The position numbers and the translations under genes are program-made. Below, piece by piece: positions 1 to 6,063 of a stretch of 6,063 nt of DNA (its first letter is position 1; every line of letters begins with the position of its first letter). The notes under the pieces were generated by a model. That model saw only the letters and a program-made list of their open reading frames with translations, searched no databases and was not told where the DNA came from. Source of the DNA: Desulfobacula sp. (GTDB lineage Bacteria; Desulfobacterota; Desulfobacteria; Desulfobacterales; Desulfobacteraceae); contig JAQICW010000489.1 in the NCBI GenBank assembly GCA_027858355.1, forward strand, positions 1-6,063, in the 5' to 3' direction.

Positions 1-21
1 TAATAATAATAATAATAATAA
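1..21 (+). repeat. (TAA)7 trinucleotide microsatellite, read as poly-Asn
   Basis: Seven perfect TAA units open the window and may continue upstream. In the frame of the hybrid kinase (first full codon at base 2) they read as six AAT Asn codons followed by Lys, just before the last strand of the sensor domain. Gain or loss of units would change the Asn count without shifting the frame. Confidence 0.9.
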
Positions 22-2308
22 ATATTATTTTGGTTTTATCCCTTTGATAGATGTTTCCAATAAGGATGTGGGAGATATTATCGTCCTGCTGGATGTCACA
101 ATGCAGCATGCAAGAACAATAAAGTTATGGGTTGGAATTTTTAGTATCAGTATTCTCATATCTATTTTGTTATCATTATTTTTCATCAATTATATCGGTA
201 AAATCCAGGCTGCCATTCTAGACAACTACAAAAAACTGCAATTTGCCAACCTGGATATTGAAAAAACCAATGTAAACCTTGAAACAGCGATTGAGCGAGC
301 TAATCAGCTTGCCATGGAACCTGAAATGGCCAGTATCACCAAAAGTGAGTTTCTGGCCAACATGAGTCATGAAATCCGAACACCCATGAACGGCCTGATT
401 GGAATGACAAATCTTTTATTGGACACAACATTGGATCCGGAACAGCGGGAATTTGCCGGGATTATTCAAAATTCTTCTGACTCACTTTTAAATATCATCA
501 ATGATATTCTGGATTATTCCAAGATAGAAGCCAATAAAATTGAACTTGAACAGATTGATTTTGATTTAAGAGTAACCATTGATGCATTAAACGACCTTAT
601 TGCTGTTAACGCCCATGAAAAGGGTCTGGAATATGTTTCCAGGATTCACCATGATGTTCCCCTCCTCCTTAATGGAGATCCCGGGAGGCTGCGCCAGATA
701 TTGTTAAACCTTGTGGGCAATGCAATAAAATTTACCCAGCAAGGGGAAGTAATCCTTGATATTGCCCTGGAGAATGAGGATTCTTCTGATGTCAAGATCA
801 GTTTCAGGGTTAAAGATACAGGCATTGGTATTCCCGAGGAGGCCATTCAAAATTTATTTTCATCCTTTTCCCAGGCAGACAGTTCAACAACCCGGGAATA
901 TGGCGGCACCGGCCTGGGATTAGCGATTTCAAAACAGCTCTCCCAGCTTATGGGGGGTGATGCAATCAAGGTTAAAAGCAAGGAAGGAGATGGGTCTGAA
1001 TTCTGGTTCACAGCTGTTTTTGGAAAACAGGATAGAATCAAAGAAGCAATATTTATTCTGCCTGAAGAGATTAAAGGCAAACGGATATTAATTGTTGATG
1101 ATAATAAAACAAATTGCCGTGTTTTAAAGGAATTATTAAAAATATGGGGGTGCAGGCATGACGCAGTTTCAGGAGGTAGCCAGGCTTTGGAAAAACTCAG
1201 CCAGGCTGTTTTGGATACAGATCCTTTTGATATTGCAATCATTGACATGCACATGCCAAAAATGGATGGTGCCTGCCTTGGGGAAAAAATCAAGCAAGAT
1301 CCAGACTTGAAAAATACCCTGCTTGTCATGATGACATCAATGGGTAAAAAAGGGGATTCAAAACGATTTAAAGAAATCGGTTTCAGCGCCTACCTGGGCA
1401 AACCTGTAAAGCAGTCACTCCTTTACGAGTGCCTTGCCACGATTTCCTGTACAAATTATACAGGCATTGTAAAAGATACCAAAATAGTCACCCAGTACAC
1501 ATTATTGGAAAATCAGAATTTGAAATTTAAAATTCTTCTGGCCGAGGACAATAAAATAAACCAGAAGGTTGCCTTGGCCACCCTGGGCAGACTAGGTTAC
1601 ATCGCAGATTCAGTTTATAATGGAGAACAGGCCGTCAAGGCGTTGGAAAAGGCACAATATGATATTGTTCTCATGGATTGCCAAATGCCCCAAATGGACG
1701 GTTTCCAGGCAACAAGAGAGATTCGGAATCCAAAATCCAGGGTAATAAATCACAAGGTTCCTATTATTGCACTGACTGTCAATGCCACAAAAGAGGACAG
1801 GGATAAATGCCTTAAAGCCGGTATGGATGACTATATGGCCAAACCGTTTAAACCACAGCTGCTGGCTGATATTCTTAAAAAATATTTGCCAGAGGATAGT
1901 GTCTTTCCCCAAAGCAAATTGCCTTTTCCTGAAATAGAACAATCCCTGGACCCGGTTCTGGACTGGGCAGGTTTCCTGGACAGGGTCATGAATGATGAAG
2001 AGCTTGCCAGGGATATTTTTTTTGAATTCATGGATGAATTCCCAAAAAAAATAGAAAAAATACACAAGGACCTGGAAAAGGGTGATATTTTGTCAGCCAA
2101 TATGGAAGCTCATACCTTAAATGGTTCTTGTGCTAATGTTGGAGCCATTGGTTTGCAGGAAATTGCCCTTCAAATAGAAATATCCACAAGGGATGGGAAT
2201 TTAAAAAAATCCATTTCCCTTATGCCAATCCTGGAAAAACAATTTATAGGATTAGAAAAATATTGGTTTGCCCTGAACCCTTACAATAAATCAAGGATTA
2301 TCCCATGA
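1..2308 (+). CDS. Hybrid sensor histidine kinase, TM-HisKA-HATPase-REC-REC-HPt (5' partial)
   Basis: This is an inner-membrane sensor kinase built for an internal phosphorelay. The frame is open from base 2 to the stop at 2306-2308 (768 codons), so the gene starts upstream of the window. The TTG at 44 lacks a ribosome binding site and sits inside what looks like the end of a periplasmic Cache-like sensor ([20 protein letters not shown]). Numbering from that TTG: TM about 27-50; coiled coil about 55-100, with no clear HAMP; HisKA with H109 in [10 protein letters not shown]; HATPase with N box N222/N226, G1 DTGIGIP 258-264 and G2 GGTGLGL 287-293; REC1 with D352/D353, phosphoacceptor D401, T431 and K453; REC2 with E501/D502, D545, T578 and K600; C-terminal HPt with H690. 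All catalytic residues are present, so kinase activity is likely. The HPt motif reads HTLNG where the family usually has HxxKG. The signal sensed is unknown. The gene overlaps the next one by ATGA, implying coupled translation. Confidence 0.95.
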   Translation, partial: NNNNNNKYYFGFIPLIDVSNKDVGDIIVLLDVTMQHARTIKLWVGIFSISILISILLSLFFINYIGKIQAAILDNYKKLQFANLDIEKTNVNLETAIERANQLAMEPEMASITKSEFLANMSHEIRTPMNGLIGMTNLLLDTTLDPEQREFAGIIQNSSDSLLNIINDILDYSKIEANKIELEQIDFDLRVTIDALNDLIAVNAHEKGLEYVSRIHHDVPLLLNGDPGRLRQILLNLVGNAIKFTQQGEVILDIALENEDSSDVKISFRVKDTGIGIPEEAIQNLFSSFSQADSSTTREYGGTGLGLAISKQLSQLMGGDAIKVKSKEGDGSEFWFTAVFGKQDRIKEAIFILPEEIKGKRILIVDDNKTNCRVLKELLKIWGCRHDAVSGGSQALEKLSQAVLDTDPFDIAIIDMHMPKMDGACLGEKIKQDPDLKNTLLVMMTSMGKKGDSKRFKEIGFSAYLGKPVKQSLLYECLATISCTNYTGIVKDTKIVTQYTLLENQNLKFKILLAEDNKINQKVALATLGRLGYIADSVYNGEQAVKALEKAQYDIVLMDCQMPQMDGFQATREIRNPKSRVINHKVPIIALTVNATKEDRDKCLKAGMDDYMAKPFKPQLLADILKKYLPEDSVFPQSKLPFPEIEQSLDPVLDWAGFLDRVMNDEELARDIFFEFMDEFPKKIEKIHKDLEKGDILSANMEAHTLNGSCANVGAIGLQEIALQIEISTRDGNLKKSISLMPILEKQFIGLEKYWFALNPYNKSRIIP

Positions 2309-3018
2309 AAATTTTAATAGCTGAAGATGATTTAACGTCCCGGCGTATATTGGAGGCAGTACTGATCAAATATGGTTATGATATTATATCGGTTTCCAAC
2401 GGAAATGATGCCATTAAAATATTGCTGGATAAAGATCCACCAAAACTGGTCCTGGTGGATTGGATAATGCCGGACAAGGATGGATTAGAGGTTTGTCGGA
2501 TCATCCGGCAAAAGGAAACCACAACTCCCCCCTATATTATTCTTTTAACCGGGAAAGGAAACAAGAAAGATATTGCAAAGGGGCTTGATTCCGGGGCAGA
2601 TGATTATATTGTTAAGCCCTATGATAGAGATGAGTTGAGAGCACGTATTAATGTGGGGCAGCGAATGGTTGAATTACAGAGTGCTTTGGCTGAAAAAGAA
2701 AAATTTCAGGGTGTCCTTGAAATGGCCGGGGCTGTCTGCCATGAAATTAACCAGCCATTAATGGTTATATCAGGATATTCTGAAATCTTATTAATGGATG
2801 TACCTTGCGATCATCCAAGATATGATGCTATTAAAAAAATTAACGATCAGGTTTATCGGTTAGGCAAAATCACAAAAAAATTAATGAGCATTACAAAATA
2901 CAAAACAAAAAAATATCTTAAAAGAAGTATTGTTGATATTGATGAAGCATCACAAAAAGAACTCAATAACCCCCATGCCCTGGCAGGCACAACAAAGGAT
3001 GAAAGTAATGAGTGGTGA
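2305..3018 (+). CDS. Response regulator with C-terminal HisKA-like domain, no ATPase
   Basis: This cytoplasmic 237-residue protein combines a receiver with a histidine-kinase dimerisation helix pair. REC spans about 1-120, with acidic pair D8/D9, phosphoacceptor D52 ([12 protein letters not shown]), T82 and K104, so it should accept a phosphoryl group. A short coiled linker (121-140) leads to a HisKA-like segment with H146 in [14 protein letters not shown] and a second helix to about 205. No N, G1 or G2 box follows, so it cannot autophosphorylate. H146 could act only as a relay site, or the helices could simply dimerise or dock on a kinase. The ATG overlaps the TGA of the upstream kinase (ATGA), which marks the two as one translational unit and probable partners. 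The last residues (ESNEW and stop) lie inside the left arm of the palindromic repeat at 3001-3090, so the native C-terminus may have been altered. Confidence 0.92.
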   Translation: MKILIAEDDLTSRRILEAVLIKYGYDIISVSNGNDAIKILLDKDPPKLVLVDWIMPDKDGLEVCRIIRQKETTTPPYIILLTGKGNKKDIAKGLDSGADDYIVKPYDRDELRARINVGQRMVELQSALAEKEKFQGVLEMAGAVCHEINQPLMVISGYSEILLMDVPCDHPRYDAIKKINDQVYRLGKITKKLMSITKYKTKKYLKRSIVDIDEASQKELNNPHALAGTTKDESNEW

Positions 3019-3090
3019 GTATTGGGTATTGAGGGAAGCTAAATTGTCAAGTTTGTTCCCATAACTCATAACTCATAACTCACTACTTTC
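3001..3090. repeat. Long imperfect inverted repeat made of degenerate heptamers
   Basis: The left arm (3001 to about 3035) and right arm (about 3055-3090) are reverse complements with mismatches. Both outer ends begin with the same seven bases (gaaagta, and its complement at 3084-3090). Behind that, each arm is a run of 7-bp units of the form rtgagtn: atgagtg, gtgagta, ttgggta and ttgaggg on the left, and three perfect ataactc units (3061-3081) on the right. The centre contains gggaa/ttccc (3033-3037 and 3056-3060), extending the fold. It resembles a REP- or MITE-like mobile palindrome more than a plain terminator, because no T-run follows it. It overlaps the end of the REC-HisKA gene. Confidence 0.72.
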
Positions 3091-3106
3091 ATATAAAAGT
3101 ATGAAA
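3087..3106. promoter_or_regulatory. Perfect 7-bp inverted repeat upstream of the response regulator ribosome binding site
   Basis: TTTCATA (3087-3093) and TATGAAA (3100-3106) are perfect inverted arms with a 6-base spacer, ending about 6 bases before the AG-rich ribosome binding site of the next gene. It partly overlaps the outer end of the heptamer palindrome. It could be an operator, an mRNA hairpin or chance in AT-rich DNA. No matching -35/-10 pair was found around it. Confidence 0.3.
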
Positions 3107-3124
3107 CCTTAGAAAGGAAATAAA

Positions 3125-3640
3125 ATGGACCAGAATAAAATTTTAATTGTTGATGATGAAATAGCCATCATAAGTTTAATGACCCATGCTTTTTCCCGGG
3201 CAGGTTATGGGGTAAGGTCTGCCCAAAGCGGTGAAGAAGCGTTGGAACTTCTTAAACAGGACAAAATTCAGGTCATGTTTTTAGATCTTAATATGCCGGG
3301 AATGGACGGCATTGAATTGTGCAAGGCTATTCGAAAGGATATGCCCATGGCCATGATCTTTGCTGTAACAGGATATGCATCTCTTTTTGAGCTTACAGAC
3401 TGCAGGGAAGCCGGGTTTGATGATTATTTTAAAAAACCTGTTAACATTAAAAAATTGACGAATACTGCTGAAACCGCTTTTGAAAAAATTAACAGATGGA
3501 AAAAACGTAAAATTAATTATAAAAAGTCTGTTGAATCATTAAAGGGAGACTTTCTATTAATATTCTTCTGGGGGTTTCCCCGGATTGCTATGTGGACGGT
3601 GTTGGACTTACCCTATTTTAAAAAAGCAGTTAATACATAA
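3125..3640 (+). CDS. Single-domain response regulator with aberrant C-terminal tail
   Basis: This is a CheY-like receiver protein, 171 codons as read. It starts at ATG 3125 behind a good ribosome binding site (AGAAAGGA, about 7 bases of spacing). REC covers residues 5-122: acidic pair D10/D11, phosphoacceptor D54 (MFLDLNMPGMDG), T82 (VTGYAS) and K104 (FKKPV). All phosphorylation residues are intact, so the domain itself should work. A basic stretch (RWKKRK, 124-129) follows. From about residue 142 the tail (DFLLIFFWGFP and onward) matches MASE3 membrane-domain sequence and then runs out of frame through that pseudogene to a chance stop. The native end was probably near residue 130-140. No output domain is present, so it would act by protein binding or as a phosphorelay intermediate, possibly for the kinase upstream. 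The hydrophobic tail may destabilise the protein, so this gene may itself be on the way to inactivation. Confidence 0.82.
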   Translation: MDQNKILIVDDEIAIISLMTHAFSRAGYGVRSAQSGEEALELLKQDKIQVMFLDLNMPGMDGIELCKAIRKDMPMAMIFAVTGYASLFELTDCREAGFDDYFKKPVNIKKLTNTAETAFEKINRWKKRKINYKKSVESLKGDFLLIFFWGFPRIAMWTVLDLPYFKKAVNT

Positions 3641-3842
3641 TCTGCATAATTTTAGCGGCTGCTTTTTCCTTGTTATTCCAAAAAAAGAATCTGTTAGATC
3701 CAATAGTTTATAAATTTTTTGTCGCCTCAATTGTTATGACAATCCTGGGAGAATTGGCGTTTACTTTTTATGTAAGCGTTTAAGGGGTTATCTAATCTGA
3801 TCGGACATTTATGTAAGGTCATTTCTTTTTTTCTTATTTTAT
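3551..3842 (+). pseudogene. MASE3 membrane-sensor remnant of a hybrid histidine kinase
   Basis: Translated piecewise, this stretch gives the C-terminal half of a MASE3 multi-pass membrane sensor domain. Frame of base 3551: FLLIFFWGFP. Then, after a frameshift near 3581-3582, from base 3583: DCYVDGVGLTLF, stop, KSS, stop, YIICIILAAAFSLLFQKKN, LLDPIVYKFFVASI and ELAFTFYVSV, stop. Then, after a one-base shift at 3790, from base 3791: SNLIGHLCKVISFFLI. These segments occur in the order and spacing I recall for MASE3 (FPDC, GLTPFKKISEYII, ELAFTxYV, SNLIGHxxKIISF). The three TAA stops (3619, 3631, 3781) each fall where one substitution from a likely Lys, Glu or Tyr codon would explain them. The N-terminal half of MASE3 is missing. 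The domain name rests on memory of the family, not on a search. Confidence 0.78.
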
Positions 3843-4049
3843 ATGGCAATGCCCAATATTTCTGGAGATAAATTTGCCGTTGAATTGACCCAAATACGTC
3901 CTGACATTCCCATACTCCTTTGTTCAGGGTTCAGTGAAATCATGTCCGAAGAAAAAGCATTATCCCTAGGTATTAAGGGCTTTTTATTAAAACCGATTGG
4001 GATGAAGGATTTTCCCCAAAAGTTACGTGAAGTGCTTGACAATAAATAG
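3843..4049 (+). pseudogene. Receiver-domain C-terminal fragment of the same hybrid kinase
   Basis: A 68-codon open stretch encodes only the second half of a REC domain: MAMPNISGDK after the phosphoacceptor loop, then IRPDIPILLCSGFSE (S28 at the Thr/Ser switch position), then FLLKPIG (K50) and a final helix ending LREVLDNK. This is the usual last receiver of large PAS/MASE3 hybrid kinases. Beta strands 1-3, the acidic pair and the phosphoacceptor Asp are absent. The codon where that Asp should be (3840-3842) reads TAT, Tyr. There is no ribosome binding site in the T-rich sequence before ATG 3843, and the fragment follows the MASE3 remnant directly. I read it as the other end of one collapsed gene, with PAS/HisKA/HATPase and the first half of REC deleted. 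It could be translated as a small protein but should not be phosphorylated. Confidence 0.78.
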
Positions 4050-4064
4050 GGGTACGGGTAAACA
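4036..4064 (+). promoter_or_regulatory. Possible sigma70-type promoter for the chemoreceptor
   Basis: A perfect TTGACA (4036-4041) is followed after 17 bases by TAAACA (4059-4064), a weak -10. An alternative flagellar sigma28-like reading is TAAA (4059-4062), 15 bases, then TAAAATAA (4078-4085), which matches only the ATAA half of the usual -10. Both are weak and in AT-rich DNA. The first lies in the dead tail of the receiver remnant, so no coding constraint opposes it. Confidence 0.25.
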
Positions 4065-4094
4065 ATGGCTACAAAGTTAAAATAAGGTGATAGA

Positions 4095-4113
4095 TAAACC
4101 AAACACAGGTTTA
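4095..4113. promoter_or_regulatory. Small inverted repeat before the chemoreceptor ribosome binding site
   Basis: TAAACC (4095-4100) and GGTTTA (4108-4113) form a perfect 6-bp stem with a 7-base loop, ending three bases before the strong AAGGAG (4117-4122), which is six bases from ATG 4129. The stem is weak (two G-C pairs). It may affect translation or may be chance. The rest of 4050-4128 holds no gene that I can see. Confidence 0.25.
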
Positions 4114-4128
4114 AACAAGGAGTAAAAT

Positions 4129-6063
4129 ATGGCAAGTATCGGATTTGATAAAAAATTGTATATTGGTTCCTTTGGGATCATTATTCTTACCATCCTTATC
4201 ATTGCAATTGTTAATTTTTACCAGAGCAAAAATTCTTTTCTCTCCAAAGGGCAGACCAGCATTCAAAACGTATCAGATGTCATGCTAAAGACCATTCAAC
4301 TTAAATACAACCTGCAAAAAGAAAAAATGGATTCTGATATGGGCGCGCTGATAGCTGAAAGTCAAAGCGCTGGGAAAGCCATGGTAGTTGAGGCTAGAAC
4401 TGTTGATATGGACATTTATGATATCAATTCAAAGAAAAAAGAAAAAATAACCATCCCAAAACTTATTTTCGGAATTGAGTTTGCTACTGCCAATTATGTG
4501 ACTGTTGATAAGGTCGGTAAATTCAGTACGTCTGATATCGCCATATATCAAATTTATGACAATAAAATGATCAAAGTTTCCACAAGCTTAAAAAACAAGG
4601 ATGAATCAAGGCCCATTGGAGAATACTATTCTTCCGACACAGATGTTTTCAAAGCCGTGATGACAGGCAAACCCTACATGTTGCTTACAGAAAACGGTAC
4701 TGAAGTTTCCATGCAGCACCTCCAGCCGTTCAAGGAAGCTTTTGAGGAAAAAATTTCTGGTGCCTACTCTGTTACCAGTAAAATTTTAACCAAAGATCTT
4801 GTCGGTCTTATTAACAAGGTTAATGTCGGTGGTTTTGGTTATTCATTTGTAAATGATTCACAAGGCAAAATTCTTATTCACCCGGACAAAAAATATCTCT
4901 CTTTAAAAGTTCAGGAATTTGAGAATGGTAAGGAAATTATAAAAGGTAAATCCGGGCCTGTCACCTATGGACATATTAAAAAGACTTATTACTCCTATAT
5001 AAATTATTTTAAGCCCTGGGACCTTTATTTCACTGTGGCTGTATCTAAAGGAGAACTTATGACCGGCGTAAACCGCCAGATCATAATTAGCGCTGTTATC
5101 AGCGGCGTTTTAGCCTTAATTATCGGTGCCTTAATCATCGGATTCATGAACAGGCAATTGATGAAAAATATGAGGGCTATGGCAAAAATGGCTAAAGAAG
5201 TGGCAAAAGGTAACTTTAAATATACATTCACCTATAAAGCCAATGATGCCATTAAAGATACTGTTGATTCCATGGACGAAATGGTCAAAGGCCTGGCTCA
5301 AATGATTAAAGACCTAAACTCAGGTGTTCAAACCTTAAGTTCAGCTTCAGGTGAATTAAATCAAATTTCAGATAAAATGAGTGAAGGGTCTGAAATAACA
5401 GTTTCAAAAGTCAATACAGTTGCTTCTGCTGCAGAAGAGATGAGTGTTAATATGGATTCTATTGCCGCTGCCATGGAACAGGCAAGTACCAATGTGGAGA
5501 TTGTTGCCACAGGAACCAATGATATGAGTTCAAGCATAGAAAAGGTCTCCCAAAACACAAATAACACCAAAGGAATCACTAACAAAGCCGTAAAACAAGC
5601 CCAGCGGGCCTCGGAAAGGGTTAGCGAGCTTGGCAGGGCTGCTGAAAAAATCAATAAAGTCACGGAGACCATCAATGGTATTTCTTCCCAGACCAATCTT
5701 CTGGCATTAAATGCAACCATTGAGGCAGCAAGAGCCGGAGAAGCGGGAAAGGGCTTTGCCGTTGTTGCAAATGAAATCAAGGAACTTGCCGGCCAGACAG
5801 CCGGTGCAACTGAAGATATTGCTAAAAATATCCAGGAAATCCAGGACCAAATCAAAGGTGGGGTTACTGAGATCCAGGAAATTTCACAGATTATCAGCCA
5901 GATCAATGATTTTGTTAATGAAGCGGCTTCCGCTGTAGATCTTCAGTCAACAACGGCAAGCGGAATTGCTGAGAACATTGGCCAAGTTTCTTTAGGCATA
6001 CAGGAAGTGAATGTAAATGTTAACCAAAGTTCAGAAGTATCCGGCCAGGTTGCCCATGAGATC
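4129..6063 (+). CDS. Methyl-accepting chemotaxis protein, Cache-type sensor (3' partial)
   Basis: This transmembrane chemoreceptor controls CheA through CheW. The frame is open for 645 codons from ATG 4129 to the window edge, and the start is fixed by AAGGAG six bases upstream. TM1 is about residues 10-30. The periplasmic sensor (about 31-315) looks like a double Cache fold, with a membrane-proximal part carrying GYSFVNDSQGKILIHPD (237-253), as in Cache domains that bind small organic ligands. TM2 is about 317-339. HAMP follows, about 340-395, with the conserved Gly (G361 in AKGNF) but no obvious canonical Pro. The signalling domain contains the highly conserved hairpin tip at about 518-547 (NGISSQTNLLALNATIEAAR, then AGEAGKGFAVVA). 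Gln/Glu/Ala-rich methylation-helix sequence lies on both sides, for example ASAAEEMS near 434-441. The end of the C-terminal helix and any CheR-binding tail lie beyond the window. It appears intact, unlike its upstream neighbour. Ligand unknown. Confidence 0.95.
   Translation, partial: MASIGFDKKLYIGSFGIIILTILIIAIVNFYQSKNSFLSKGQTSIQNVSDVMLKTIQLKYNLQKEKMDSDMGALIAESQSAGKAMVVEARTVDMDIYDINSKKKEKITIPKLIFGIEFATANYVTVDKVGKFSTSDIAIYQIYDNKMIKVSTSLKNKDESRPIGEYYSSDTDVFKAVMTGKPYMLLTENGTEVSMQHLQPFKEAFEEKISGAYSVTSKILTKDLVGLINKVNVGGFGYSFVNDSQGKILIHPDKKYLSLKVQEFENGKEIIKGKSGPVTYGHIKKTYYSYINYFKPWDLYFTVAVSKGELMTGVNRQIIISAVISGVLALIIGALIIGFMNRQLMKNMRAMAKMAKEVAKGNFKYTFTYKANDAIKDTVDSMDEMVKGLAQMIKDLNSGVQTLSSASGELNQISDKMSEGSEITVSKVNTVASAAEEMSVNMDSIAAAMEQASTNVEIVATGTNDMSSSIEKVSQNTNNTKGITNKAVKQAQRASERVSELGRAAEKINKVTETINGISSQTNLLALNATIEAARAGEAGKGFAVVANEIKELAGQTAGATEDIAKNIQEIQDQIKGGVTEIQEISQIISQINDFVNEAASAVDLQSTTASGIAENIGQVSLGIQEVNVNVNQSSEVSGQVAHEI

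Noticed and set aside
44..52. TTG at 44 as the true start of the hybrid kinase
   Set aside because: There is no purine-rich ribosome binding site before it, the frame is open to the window edge, and the residues on both sides form one sensor-domain segment.
847..1329. Minus-strand 160-codon open frame inside the kinase
   Set aside because: It is antisense to HATPase and REC1 coding sequence, has no ribosome binding site and no recognisable domain.
3061..3081. Short CRISPR-like array from the repeated ataactc units
   Set aside because: The units are 7 bp and directly tandem, with no spacers, and they form one arm of an inverted repeat.
3001..3090. Intrinsic terminator for the kinase/REC-HisKA pair
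   Set aside because: The hairpin is very long, imperfect and AT-rich, with no U-tract after the right arm. It may still slow transcription, but it does not fit the usual terminator form.
3619..3783. Stop codons in the MASE3 stretch as programmed recoding in a live gene
   Set aside because: Three stops, two frameshifts, a missing N-terminal half and a missing kinase core together point to decay. All three stops are TAA, and no recoding element is apparent.
3839..4135. Minus-strand 98-codon open frame opposite the receiver remnant
   Set aside because: Its translation resembles no domain I know, while the + strand shows clear receiver motifs. It is a shadow.
5361..5906. Minus-strand 181-codon open frame inside the chemoreceptor
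   Set aside because: It lies antisense to the most conserved part of the MCP signalling domain. Its hydrophobic look comes from the reverse complement of helical heptads.

Overview
The window reads as a signal-transduction cluster on the + strand of an AT-rich Gram-negative bacterium. The style of the proteins suggests a deltaproteobacterial sulfate-reducer relative (Desulfobacterales-like): a hybrid kinase with stacked receiver domains, a receiver protein ending in a HisKA helix pair without an ATPase, a MASE3-type hybrid kinase remnant and a Cache-type chemoreceptor. This placement is inference from remembered family style, not from a search.

Layout: (1) <1-2308, a membrane-bound hybrid histidine kinase whose 5' end lies outside the window. 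The reading frame is open through the opening (TAA)7 microsatellite, which reads as poly-Asn. Order: end of a periplasmic Cache-like sensor, TM, coiled coil, HisKA, HATPase, REC, REC, HPt. (2) 2305-3018, a REC-HisKA protein overlapping the kinase by ATGA. (3) 3001-3090, a long imperfect palindrome built from degenerate heptamers, which supplies the last codons of gene 2. (4) 3125-3640, a single-domain response regulator whose last ~30 codons run into a pseudogene. (5) About 3551-4049, a wrecked MASE3 hybrid histidine kinase: the C-terminal half of MASE3, broken by two frameshifts and three stops, is joined directly to the second half of a C-terminal receiver domain, so the whole kinase core is gone. 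(6) 4129->6063, a methyl-accepting chemotaxis protein that is open to the window end and has no stop.

How they may work together: the hybrid kinase can run a His-Asp-His phosphorelay (H109, D401/D545, H690 counted from the TTG at 44). The translationally coupled REC-HisKA protein (D52) and the single-domain regulator (D54) are the obvious candidate acceptors. Neither carries a DNA-binding or enzymatic output domain, so the pathway probably ends in protein-protein signalling, possibly toward chemotaxis given the neighbouring receptor, though adjacency is the only evidence for that link.

The most informative region is 3000-4050. It is a decay zone with a repeat element, a regulator fused to a pseudogene, and a deletion that collapsed a large sensor kinase to about 500 bp. 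I do not see a clearly new biological system here; the unusual content is in the repeat, the gene remnant and some atypical domain features.
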